A stretch of 7,279 nt of DNA from Fidelibacterota bacterium (GTDB lineage: Bacteria; Fidelibacterota; BS150m-G59). The notes beneath the pieces are model-generated. The model made no database searches and was not told where the DNA came from. It saw only the letters and a program-made list of their open reading frames with translations. Below, one piece after another: positions 1-6,737 of this stretch. The stretch spans positions 1 to 7,279 of the forward strand of contig JADHUZ010000063.1 of NCBI GenBank assembly GCA_016784265.1, read 5' to 3'. Position 1 is the first letter of the stretch. The number at the start of each line of letters is the position of its first letter. Both the position numbers and the translations under genes were made by a program.

Positions 1-410
1 CTGTTGCATTGAAAAATTCAGCGATTATTTCTGGTGAAACTATCGTGAATGTTGCGATGAAATTTTTAGGAACACCGTATCTTTGGGGCGGAATTTCTCC
101 ACGCGGTTTTGATTGTTCTGGTTTTGTGCAAACGGTTTTTCGGCTGTGTGATATTTTTCTGCCGCGCGATTCGCAAATCCAAGCAACTTTCGGCGCAAAA
201 ATAGAACCGAATCTTACCTACATGAAATCAGGTGATTTGTTGTTTTTCAAGGAAGATAAAACGGTATCTCATGTGGCAATTTACATTGAAAATGGACGCT
301 TTATTCATTCATCTGGAAAAGTGCAAATCAACAGTTTGGATGAAAACGATAATATTTTTAATCCCAAATTAAAAGAGCGACTGCATTTCGCGCGGAGGAT
401 TTTATCATAA
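1..410 (+). CDS. NlpC/P60 family cysteine peptidase, 5' end outside window
   Basis: This is the C-terminal catalytic domain of an NlpC/P60 peptidase, a family that usually cleaves peptide stems of peptidoglycan (commonly the D-Glu to diamino-acid bond) in the envelope. The frame (codons from base 3) is open to the window edge, so the TTG at 9 is probably an internal leucine and the real start, possibly with signal peptide and SH3-like domains, lies upstream. Visible landmarks are LGTPYLWGG (66-92), the nucleophile Cys in DCSGF (Cys codon 114-116), LPRDS (159-173), the general-base His in SHVAIYI (His codon 270-272) and a third catalytic-type His in FIHSSG (306-308). The triad is therefore intact. 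The gene ends TAA at 408-410, where the next gene's likely start overlaps it, so it appears to belong to the same operon. The family call is firm; the exact bond cleaved is not known from sequence. Confidence 0.9.
   Translation, partial: VALKNSAIISGETIVNVAMKFLGTPYLWGGISPRGFDCSGFVQTVFRLCDIFLPRDSQIQATFGAKIEPNLTYMKSGDLLFFKEDKTVSHVAIYIENGRFIHSSGKVQINSLDENDNIFNPKLKERLHFARRILS
394..409 (+). promoter_or_regulatory. Ribosome-binding site and likely ATA start of the HNH gene
   Basis: A full GGAGG lies at 394-398, inside the end of the NlpC/P60 gene. No ATG, GTG or TTG follows at a usable distance. In the HNH frame the next codons are ATC (404-406, spacing 5) and ATA (407-409, spacing 8). ATA overlaps the upstream TAA as ATAA, the same geometry as the common ATGA overlap. 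The same ten bases, GGAGGATTTT, precede the starts of scpA and rluB. Confidence 0.6.
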
Positions 411-928
411 AAAGCAGATTAGGCAGATTAAATCGCCCGGTTTTGGTGTTGAATCAGAATTACGAACCTATGCAAATTTGCACTGCAAAGCGTGCGCTGA
501 ATCTTGTTTTTCTTGGAAAAGCAAAATTGGTAGAAACCGAAGGTCAGGACGTTATCAGCATCAGCGCAAGATATCCGTTTCCGAGTGTTGTTAGAATTGA
601 TCGCTATATTCGGATTCCCAATCGCAATGTTGTTTTGAGCAGAAAAAACATTTTGAAACGAGACGGTCATCAGTGCCAATATTGCGGTGCGACAGGCATT
701 TCGTTGACAATTGATCATATTGTCCCCAAAAAACAATTCGGCAAAGATACATGGGAAAATTTGGTAACGGCGTGCATTACATGTAACAACAAAAAGGGTT
801 CCCGAACACCGGAAAACGCGAACATGAAATTATTTAAGAAACCCAAAAAACCGACAAGAATTCATTATTTGCAAAAATTTATTCGGAGAAACAACCAATC
901 GTGGAAGCAATATTTATATTTGGATTGA
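407..928 (+). CDS. HNH endonuclease family protein
   Basis: Small zinc-finger-type HNH nuclease domain protein of the kind often found beside housekeeping genes in diverse bacteria; its cellular role is not established. With the start at 407 it has 173 residues. The N-terminal block RPVLVLNQNYEP (434-469) is typical of the family. The core holds CQYC (Cys90 and Cys93), the catalytic-type pair DH at 103-104, WEN at about 116-118 and a second Cys pair in CITCNNKK (Cys123, Cys126). The four cysteines probably bind one structural zinc. The C-terminus is lysine and arginine rich. The only conventional start is TTG 443, but it has no ribosome-binding site and would cut into the conserved first strand. 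ATA 407, or ATC 404, sits behind GGAGG and is preferred. A change of base 409 from A to G would give a normal ATGA overlap. The stop is 4 nt before trpS. Confidence 0.85.
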   Translation: MKSRLGRLNRPVLVLNQNYEPMQICTAKRALNLVFLGKAKLVETEGQDVISISARYPFPSVVRIDRYIRIPNRNVVLSRKNILKRDGHQCQYCGATGISLTIDHIVPKKQFGKDTWENLVTACITCNNKKGSRTPENANMKLFKKPKKPTRIHYLQKFIRRNNQSWKQYLYLD

Positions 929-932
929 AAAA

Positions 933-1940
933 ATGAACGACAAGAAAAAGACAATGTTATCGGGAATTCAGCCATCAGGACATCTTTGCATCGGCAATTA
1001 TCTTGGTGCGATTAAAAATTGGGTTCGTTTGCAAAATGATTATGATGGTATTTTTATCGTCGTTGATTTGCATGCAATCACCGTTAGACAGAAGCCTGCT
1101 GAACTTCGGAAGCGTTGTTTGTCTTTCGCCGCTCAATATCTGGCTTGTGGAATTGATCCTAACGAGTCAATCATCTTTATTCAATCTCATGTTCCCGCAC
1201 ATGCCGAACTTGCTTGGACGTTGAACACGTTGGCGCATATGGGCGAACTTTCGCGAATGACTCAGTACAAAGATAAGATCAAAAAGCATCAAGCAAATAT
1301 CAATGTCGGATTGTTTGCGTATCCGGTGCTGATGGCTTCTGATATTCTTTTGTATCAATCTGATCTCGTTCCTGTCGGTGAAGACCAAAAACAGCATCTT
1401 GAACTTTCCAGAGAATTGGCTGAGCGATTCAACAACGCCTATTCGCCCACGTTTAAAGTTCCCGAAGCGTTTATCATGAAACAGTCCGCTGGCGCGAGAA
1501 TTCGCAGTTTGCAAGACCCGACCAAAAAAATGTCCAAATCAGATGAAAATCCCAACAACTATATTGCTTTGCTGGATGATCCTGACACAATTTTGAAAAA
1601 ATTTAAACGTGCCGTTACGGATTCCGAAACAGAAATTAAATATGATGAAAATCGCCATGGAGTCGCAAATCTTTTGACATTGTATTCTTCGTTGACGGAC
1701 TCATCTCTATCTGACGCTGAACAGCATTTTCAGGGAATTGGATATGCGCAATTAAAAAAGCAGGTTGCCGACGTAACTATCGAGACGCTTGTGCCAATTC
1801 AGAAACGGTATGATGAATTGATGTCGGAAAAAACTGAATTGGAAAAAATTCTGAAAAATGGAGCAGAAGAGGCACGATATCGAGCAAGGAAGACTCTGAG
1901 CAAAGTTTATCGAAAAATTGGATTAGTTGGAGGATTTTGA
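933..1940 (+). CDS. trpS: Tryptophanyl-tRNA synthetase
   Basis: Class Ic aminoacyl-tRNA synthetase that charges tRNA-Trp in the cytoplasm using ATP and L-tryptophan. The 335 residues are a normal full length. Landmarks: SGIQPSG (10-16) leading into the HIGH-type motif CIGN (19-22), DLHAIT (45-50), the tryptophan-pocket segment MASDILLY (134-141, with Asp137 equivalent to the indole-binding Asp), GEDQKQH (149-155) and KMSKS (199-203). Overall it closely resembles the Bacillus-type enzyme from memory. One difference is Cys19 at the first position of the HIGH-type motif, where the Bacillus and E. coli enzymes have Thr. The ATG at 933 follows the HNH stop by 4 nt with only a weak GGA (922-924) as ribosome-binding site, so translation may depend on coupling. 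The stop TGA (1938-1940) overlaps the scpA ATG by one base. Confidence 0.97.
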   Translation: MNDKKKTMLSGIQPSGHLCIGNYLGAIKNWVRLQNDYDGIFIVVDLHAITVRQKPAELRKRCLSFAAQYLACGIDPNESIIFIQSHVPAHAELAWTLNTLAHMGELSRMTQYKDKIKKHQANINVGLFAYPVLMASDILLYQSDLVPVGEDQKQHLELSRELAERFNNAYSPTFKVPEAFIMKQSAGARIRSLQDPTKKMSKSDENPNNYIALLDDPDTILKKFKRAVTDSETEIKYDENRHGVANLLTLYSSLTDSSLSDAEQHFQGIGYAQLKKQVADVTIETLVPIQKRYDELMSEKTELEKILKNGAEEARYRARKTLSKVYRKIGLVGGF

Positions 1941-1942
1941 TG
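1929..1942 (+). promoter_or_regulatory. Ribosome-binding site fixing the scpA start
   Basis: GGAGG at 1929-1933 stands six bases before ATG 1940-1942. This favours that ATG over the in-frame TTG at 1937, which would leave only three bases. The stop of trpS and the start of scpA form TGATG, typical of termination-reinitiation coupling. Confidence 0.85.
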
Positions 1943-2677
1943 GCTTTTAAGGTGCAATTACCGATATTCGAAGGCCCGATGGATTTGCTATTGTTTTTTA
2001 TCCAGCGAGATCAAATTGATATTCATGATATTCCAATCTCACAAATTACCGAAAATTTTATGGATTATATTGAGATGTTGCAATCGTTAGATCTTTCGGT
2101 TGGCGGTGATTTTTTATTCATGGTTTCGTTGCTGATGAGAATCAAGACCAAAATGCTTCTGCCAAAACAAACAGATGAAGACGACGATTTAATTGAAGAT
2201 CCGCGGGAAGAACTATTGCAAATGTTGATTGAGTATAAAAAAGTCAAAGAGTCTGCTGACAATTTGAGGGAATTTGAACAGGCGCAAAGTCAATATTTTG
2301 GAATGGGATTTACTCCTCAAATCGAGGCGGATCTCGAACCGGGCGAGATTTTGCAAGATGTAACGCTACTGGATTTGATGATGACTTGCAAGCGTCTCCT
2401 AGAAAATTTGCCAGAATCAAAATCGCATGAAATCGAAAGAATCGGAGTAACGCAGAAAGAGCAGGAAAATTTCTTAGTCGGATTATTCGGAAATCGCAAG
2501 GAATATCGTTTTAGTGAAGTTACAAAACATTTGGATAGCCAATTGAAGGTGATTGTAACGTTTATCGCAATTCTTGATTTGATTAGGCGGAGAATGATTA
2601 TTGTCAATCAGGATGAACAGTTTGGTGATTTTTTTATATGCCGAACAAATCTGTTGCAAATTGGAGGAACTTCGTGA
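1940..2677 (+). CDS. scpA: Segregation and condensation protein A
   Basis: Kleisin subunit of the SMC-ScpAB condensin-like complex, which binds the SMC heads and organises and segregates the chromosome. The protein is 245 residues, in the family range. The N-terminal SMC-binding region carries the signature FEGPMDLLL (10-18), then DIHDIPI (27-33) and the helix around FLFMVSLLMRIKTKMLLP (58-75). An acidic linker (79-92, DEDDDLIEDP) follows. The C-terminal winged-helix part starts near FSEVTKHL (191-198) and includes ILDLIRRRMI (211-220), the segment that contacts the SMC ATPase cap. The start is ATG 1940, chosen from the GGAGG spacing. The gene lies directly before scpB with a GTGA overlap, the usual pairing, consistent with matched synthesis of the two subunits. 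Confidence 0.96.
   Translation: MAFKVQLPIFEGPMDLLLFFIQRDQIDIHDIPISQITENFMDYIEMLQSLDLSVGGDFLFMVSLLMRIKTKMLLPKQTDEDDDLIEDPREELLQMLIEYKKVKESADNLREFEQAQSQYFGMGFTPQIEADLEPGEILQDVTLLDLMMTCKRLLENLPESKSHEIERIGVTQKEQENFLVGLFGNRKEYRFSEVTKHLDSQLKVIVTFIAILDLIRRRMIIVNQDEQFGDFFICRTNLLQIGGTS
2663..2676 (+). promoter_or_regulatory. Ribosome-binding site fixing the scpB GTG start
   Basis: GGAGG at 2663-2667 stands six bases before GTG 2674-2676. The last bases of scpA form GTGA (2674-2677), a four-base stop/start overlap. Confidence 0.85.
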
Positions 2678-3252
2678 AGCCGAATTCTGAAGATATTCGC
2701 ATCGTAGAAGCACTGATATTTTCTTCGGAAAAACCGCTTTCAGTCGAAGAAATAAATTCTCTTGTTGGTGACATTTTGTCTTGTCCAGCAGAAATCGCGA
2801 TGGAAGCCCTTTCCCATCGATTAGAAAATACTGATAGTGCCCTGTCACTTCGTCGAATAGCTGGAGGTTTTAGATTGATGACTCGGGAAGACCTCTTTTT
2901 AATTTTGCGAAAACTGAAACTCAGGGAAAATCAAACCAAACTTTCTCAAGCCGCTTTGGAAGTACTTTCAATTATTTCATATCGACAACCTGTAACTCGA
3001 CCTGATATTCAGGCTGTGCGAGGTGTGAATAGTGACGGTGTGCTCCGAGGATTGATGGAAAAAAAACTTGTTACAATCGTCGGAAGATCCAAGAAAGCAG
3101 GCAGGGCGCTGTTGTATGGCACTACATCGGAATTTCTCGAATATTTTGGATTAAATTCTATCGAAGATTTGCCGAGCCTGAAAGAGATTCAGAAAATCGC
3201 GGAAAGAGATGGTGAAATTTCTATCGAGGAGGATTTTAATGAGGCTCAATAG
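2674..3252 (+). CDS. scpB: Segregation and condensation protein B
   Basis: Accessory subunit of the SMC-ScpAB complex; ScpB dimers bind ScpA and consist of two winged-helix domains. The protein has 192 residues from GTG 2674, a normal length. The first winged helix begins with IRIVEALIFSSEKPL (8-22). The second contains the family signature LSQAALEVLSIISYRQPVTR (90-109), followed by IQAVRGVNSDGVLRGL (112-127) and the GRALLYGTT turn (143-151). The C-terminal tail (168-192) is charged and probably flexible. An upstream in-frame ATA at 2638 is rejected because GGAGG spacing points to GTG 2674 and the family begins near there. The end overlaps rluB by 14 nt. A run of eight A at 3059-3066 lies inside the gene without visible consequence. 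Confidence 0.96.
   Translation: MKPNSEDIRIVEALIFSSEKPLSVEEINSLVGDILSCPAEIAMEALSHRLENTDSALSLRRIAGGFRLMTREDLFLILRKLKLRENQTKLSQAALEVLSIISYRQPVTRPDIQAVRGVNSDGVLRGLMEKKLVTIVGRSKKAGRALLYGTTSEFLEYFGLNSIEDLPSLKEIQKIAERDGEISIEEDFNEAQ
3226..3241 (+). promoter_or_regulatory. Ribosome-binding site fixing the rluB start
   Basis: GAGGAGG at 3226-3232 lies within the scpB coding end, six bases before ATG 3239-3241. It selects this ATG over an upstream in-frame TTG at 3209. Confidence 0.85.
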
Positions 3253-3955
3253 ATATTTGGCGCAATGTGGCATAGCATCTCGTCGAGCTTGCGATCAAAT
3301 GATTTTCGATGGGCGAGTAACAATAAACGACAAAACAATTTACCAACCAGGTTATTCTGTTAATTTGGAAAACGATATCGTCTTGTTTGATGGCGAAACT
3401 GTCAAACTACCCCAATCAAAACGGGCTGTCATTCTTTTGAATAAACCAGCTGGTATTGTTACGACTGTGAGCGATGAATACAATCGTTTGACTGTGACGG
3501 ATTTGGTGGATTACCCATCTCGCCTGGTGCCTGTCGGAAGGCTTGATATGGATACAACAGGAACATTATTGCTTTCTGATGATGGTGATTTGATTTTCCG
3601 ATTAACTCACCCAAAATTTCAAATTCCAAAAGAATATTTGGTTACGACGACACGTCCTCTTTATGAACGAGAAATGCAGAAAGTCAAATCTGGAATTCAA
3701 TTAGAGAATGGTGAGGTTGCTCGATTTGCTGTCCTTGAACAGTCTATAATAAAAAGAAAAACGCTAATTCGATTGGTAATGCGAGAGGGTAAAAAGCGTG
3801 AAATTAGGCGGGCTTTCAAGGAATTGAACATTTTGATTTTGAAACTGCATCGAATTAGTTTCGCTGGCATTTCAGCCGATTCACTTGCGCCCGGAAAATG
3901 GCGGCGATTAAATAAATTGGAAATAGAGAAATTGGAGAAAATGTGTAATGTTTGA
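3239..3955 (+). CDS. rluB: RsuA/RluB-family pseudouridine synthase, probably 23S rRNA RluB type
   Basis: Converts a specific uridine in ribosomal RNA to pseudouridine. The RluB branch modifies a helix of 23S rRNA domain V (U2605 in E. coli). The protein is 238 residues. An N-terminal S4 RNA-binding domain (about 1-48, MRLNRYLAQCGIASRRA) is followed by the catalytic domain with LLNKPAG (66-72), the active-site motif GRLDMDTTGTLLL (100-112, catalytic Asp103), KEYLV (131-135) and the C-terminal REGKKREIRR block (182-191). The scpA-scpB-rluB order is widespread in bacteria and supports RluB rather than RsuA, although the family alone would allow either target. The stop TGA (3953-3955) lies 8 nt inside cmk, so the two are probably coupled. 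Confidence 0.92.
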   Translation: MRLNRYLAQCGIASRRACDQMIFDGRVTINDKTIYQPGYSVNLENDIVLFDGETVKLPQSKRAVILLNKPAGIVTTVSDEYNRLTVTDLVDYPSRLVPVGRLDMDTTGTLLLSDDGDLIFRLTHPKFQIPKEYLVTTTRPLYEREMQKVKSGIQLENGEVARFAVLEQSIIKRKTLIRLVMREGKKREIRRAFKELNILILKLHRISFAGISADSLAPGKWRRLNKLEIEKLEKMCNV

Positions 3956-6725
3956 TCACATTATAGTTGCAATTGATGGTCCCGCCGCATCGGGAAAGAG
4001 CACAACCGCACGATTAGCGGCGCAGAAAATGGGATTTTTACATCTTGATACTGGCGCAATGTATCGTTCTGTTGCTTTGCTTGCGCTGGAAAATGGCATT
4101 GATGTTTTCGATACAGAAAAAATAAACGAAATTGCTTCAACGATTTCAATCGAATTTGAGCCGCATGAAAATGGTCAACGTGTGAAATGCAACGGCAAAG
4201 ATGTAACTCTTGCGATTCGTTCCCAAGAAGTTACTGAAAATGTAAGTGCCGTTAGCGCAATTGCAGAAGTCAGAGAAAAAATGGTGGCACTCCAGCGGAA
4301 AATTGCTCAAAATAAAAATGCGATTATAGAAGGCAGAGATATCGGAACAGTTGTTTTTCCAGGTGCAACGCTAAAATTCTGGGTTATCGCATCCACTGAA
4401 ATCAGAGCGCAAAGACGCGCGAAAGAGATTAAAAATACTAATATAGAATTGCTTAAAGTAAAACTTGAAGAAAGGGACGAAAAAGACTCAGCAAGGGAGC
4501 ATTCCCCATTAATAAAAGCAGATGATGCTATCGAATTGGATACGACAAATTTTACCATCGAAGAGCAGGTAGATTTTGTCTGTCAAAAGATTTTAAAAAA
4601 ACAAAACGGAGGAAAAACTAAAGTGAATGAAAAAACAATAGAACCTGTCGAAGTTGTTGAAGAGACAAAACCGGCAACTGAGACGGAAAAAACAGAAGCG
4701 CCTGAAAAGGTTATTTTGACAGATGAGAGCGTCCAAACAGAAGAAAAGGAAGAATCTGTGGACATGAAATTGGAAGAATCATCGGTGGAAAACACAGATG
4801 AAATACTTGAAGAATCAACGGAAGAAACGGCTGATGTTCCAGCGGCGGATGAGGAAACGATCGAAGAAATTGACGAAGAAAGCGTTGTTGAGGCTGAAGC
4901 AGAGGTTGAAATTCAATCGGAGGAAGCGGAAAATTTTGAAATTCCGGAAATTCCCATCGAAGAACTCGAAGAGCGGAAAGATGTTACACCGTTGGGATTT
5001 GAATTAGAAGAACTCGTTGAGCAATCTTTTCGGAATGTAAATCCCGGGCAATGCGTCATGGGAACGGTTGTCGCGGTCACGGATCGGGATGTTAGTATTG
5101 ACATCGGTGGAAAATCGGAAGGCATAATTGATATTGATGAATTTAATGAAGATGAGCATCCGGCACCAGGTGATGAAATAGAAATATTTTTGAAGGAATT
5201 GGAAGACAGGCGCGGTAAACCTGTGCTTTCAAAAAGAGAAGCGAATTATTTTCATGCTTGGAAGTATTTAATTAAAGTTGCTGATGAAGAAGAAATTATC
5301 GAAGGACTGATTCAGCGGCGCATCAAAGGTGGATTTGAGGTAGAAATAAAAAATATCAGCTGTTTTCTTCCAGGATCGCAGATTGACATTCGACCAGTTA
5401 CAGATTTTGACGATTTTTTGGGTGAAACCATGGATTTTAAAATCGTTAAAATCGATCAAAGTCGCAAAAACATTGTTCTTTCTCACAAAGTACTTTTAGA
5501 GGAAGAATTAAAAGGAAAACGTGATGAACTGATTGAACAGATCAAAATTGGAATGGTGCTGGAAGGGCATGTGAAAAACGTGACAGATTTTGGAGTTTTT
5601 GTAGATCTTGGTGGGATTGACGGATTATTACACATTACAGACATGAGTTGGGGAAGAGTGGGCCATCCGAGAGAACTCGTCAAAATAGATGATATAATTC
5701 AAGTAAAAGTTATTGATTTTGATCCGGAACGAGCACGCGTTTCTCTCGGCATGAAGCAACTTACCGAACATCCTTGGGAAAACATAGGTAACCGCTACAA
5801 AGAAGGAGAAACCATAAAAGGGAAAGTGGTTAGTTTGACCAATTATGGTGCATTTATTGAATTAGAATCGGGTGTGGAGGGTCTTGTGCACATCTCAGAA
5901 CTCAGTTGGACGCAACATATTAAGCATCCGAATGAAGTGCTAAATCTTGGAGATGAGGTCAAAGCAGTCGTTCTTGGGGTTGATTCCGAAGCACGGAAAA
6001 TATCATTAGGAATAAAGCAACTAACTCAAGATCCATGGGACAAGGTCGTCGAAAAATATGCGGTGGAAACAATTCATCCGGCGACGGTTCGTGGAATCAC
6101 TCAATACGGATTGTTTTGTGAATTGGAAGAGGATATTGAAGGATTAGTTCATGTTAGCGATATTTCTTGGACGAAAAAAATCAGACATCCGAGAGAATTT
6201 GCTAAAAAAGGCGATGAGATTGAAGTGAAAATACTCAGTTTATCTCCCGAACAAAGAAAAATTTCTCTTGGAATTAAACAGATTGAAGATAACCCATGGC
6301 CGGAATTGGACAAGAAATTCGGAACGGGGACTTCGGTGGATGGCACTGTTGTCAAAGTGCTGGATAAGTCTTTGATTGTTGAATTGCCGGGAGAAATTAA
6401 TGGAATCGTTCCTCTTATTGGCAAACAGCGGAAAAGAAAAAGTTTGCAGGAATTTACCGAAGGAATGCAAATTTCACTGACAGTTGTTGAATTTAATGCA
6501 GAAAAACAACTGATTAAGTTGCAAAATGCCGATTTGGTGGACGCCAAGCAAGATAAAGAAAAAGTCGAAGAAGAGATTGCTATGGCGAAATTAAATGAAG
6601 ATCTTTCGCCTGAGACACTCGATATTCCTGAAAATATTATGAAAGCGATTCAAGATGCAGAAGTTGAAGAAGGCGCTGACAAGAATCAGGAAATATCTGA
6701 AACTGATGAAACGAAAGAGAAATAA
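3948..6725 (+). CDS. cmk-rpsA: Cytidylate kinase joined in frame to ribosomal protein S1 (Cmk-RpsA)
   Basis: One 925-residue frame. Residues 1 to about 224 are a complete (d)CMP kinase, which phosphorylates CMP and dCMP with ATP: P-loop GPAASGKST (11-19), DTGAMYR (34-40), EGRDIGTVVFP (128-138), RAQRRAKE (153-160) and the lid ERDEKDSAREHSPL (175-188). Residues 226-345 are a Glu-rich low-complexity stretch. Six S1 RNA-binding domains follow at roughly 364-430, 449-515, 533-604, 618-691, 704-778 and 792-860, then an acidic tail. S1 helps the 30S subunit bind and unfold mRNA; its first two domains usually contact the ribosome. Domains 3-5 share ends like SLGIKQL..PW. The start is ATG 3948 behind GGAG (3934-3937). 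The gene order cmk then rpsA is common, and I recall annotated fusions in treponemes, not checked here. The joint retains an internal ribosome-binding site and near-frame stops, so free S1 and perhaps free Cmk may also be made. Confidence 0.88.
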   Translation: MFDHIIVAIDGPAASGKSTTARLAAQKMGFLHLDTGAMYRSVALLALENGIDVFDTEKINEIASTISIEFEPHENGQRVKCNGKDVTLAIRSQEVTENVSAVSAIAEVREKMVALQRKIAQNKNAIIEGRDIGTVVFPGATLKFWVIASTEIRAQRRAKEIKNTNIELLKVKLEERDEKDSAREHSPLIKADDAIELDTTNFTIEEQVDFVCQKILKKQNGGKTKVNEKTIEPVEVVEETKPATETEKTEAPEKVILTDESVQTEEKEESVDMKLEESSVENTDEILEESTEETADVPAADEETIEEIDEESVVEAEAEVEIQSEEAENFEIPEIPIEELEERKDVTPLGFELEELVEQSFRNVNPGQCVMGTVVAVTDRDVSIDIGGKSEGIIDIDEFNEDEHPAPGDEIEIFLKELEDRRGKPVLSKREANYFHAWKYLIKVADEEEIIEGLIQRRIKGGFEVEIKNISCFLPGSQIDIRPVTDFDDFLGETMDFKIVKIDQSRKNIVLSHKVLLEEELKGKRDELIEQIKIGMVLEGHVKNVTDFGVFVDLGGIDGLLHITDMSWGRVGHPRELVKIDDIIQVKVIDFDPERARVSLGMKQLTEHPWENIGNRYKEGETIKGKVVSLTNYGAFIELESGVEGLVHISELSWTQHIKHPNEVLNLGDEVKAVVLGVDSEARKISLGIKQLTQDPWDKVVEKYAVETIHPATVRGITQYGLFCELEEDIEGLVHVSDISWTKKIRHPREFAKKGDEIEVKILSLSPEQRKISLGIKQIEDNPWPELDKKFGTGTSVDGTVVKVLDKSLIVELPGEINGIVPLIGKQRKRKSLQEFTEGMQISLTVVEFNAEKQLIKLQNADLVDAKQDKEKVEEEIAMAKLNEDLSPETLDIPENIMKAIQDAEVEEGADKNQEISETDETKEK
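4595..4626 (+). other. Cmk/S1 joint: A7 slippery tract with stops in both other frames
   Basis: The frame reads TTA AAA AAA CAA, so the last A of TTA plus two AAA codons form A_AAA_AAA (4595-4601), the phase required for -1 slippage. After -1 slippage six more codons are read, then TAA at 4619-4621, giving a 224-residue Cmk. After a +1 shift the stop is TGA at 4624-4626, overlapping GTG 4623-4625. No upstream Shine-Dalgarno stimulator or strong downstream hairpin is evident, so transcriptional slippage or an indel is as likely as programmed ribosomal frameshifting. Confidence 0.55.
4608..4625 (+). promoter_or_regulatory. Internal ribosome-binding site and GTG start for S1
   Basis: GGAGG at 4608-4612 stands ten bases before an in-frame GTG (4623-4625, codon 226), exactly where the kinase ends and the S1 N-terminal extension begins. 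The surrounding 60 bases are A-rich with no evident pairing, which favours 30S access. The spacing is a little longer than the six bases at scpA, scpB and rluB. Confidence 0.7.
4623..6725 (+). other. rpsA: Ribosomal protein S1 unit, likely separate product from internal GTG
   Basis: Initiation at GTG 4623 would give a 700-residue S1 of six domains with a Glu-rich N-terminal extension of about 120 residues (4623-4982) and an acidic C-terminal tail. Six domains match the long S1 form of Gram-negative bacteria. The extension starts directly after the GTG and not within the kinase, which suggests it belongs to S1 and is not a linker that arose with the fusion. This entry describes the probable second product of the same frame, not an extra gene. 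Confidence 0.65.
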
Positions 6726-6737
6726 CCAACATGAGTC

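Noticed and set aside
428..736. Reverse-strand open frame opposite the HNH gene
   Set aside because: It is antisense to a gene with clear conserved motifs and shows no recognisable domain or start signal.
3059..3066. A8 run in scpB in the phase for -1 slippage
   Set aside because: The -1 frame continues for dozens of codons with no nearby gene boundary or ribosome-binding site, and the zero frame gives a complete ScpB.
4595..4625. Treating cmk and rpsA simply as two separate annotated genes
   Set aside because: The given sequence is open in one frame across the joint, so the fusion must be reported as read; the separate-gene option is kept as a finding.
4798..5007. Lys/Arg-rich plus-strand frame inside the S1 acidic extension
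   Set aside because: It is a frame-shifted reading of GAA/GAG-rich codons, giving mostly Lys and Arg; no independent start signal.
6149..6547. 132-codon reverse-strand open frame opposite S1 domains 5-6
   Set aside because: Composition is Ser/Leu/Ile rich as expected for the complement of Glu/Lys-rich coding sequence; no motif or ribosome-binding site supports it.
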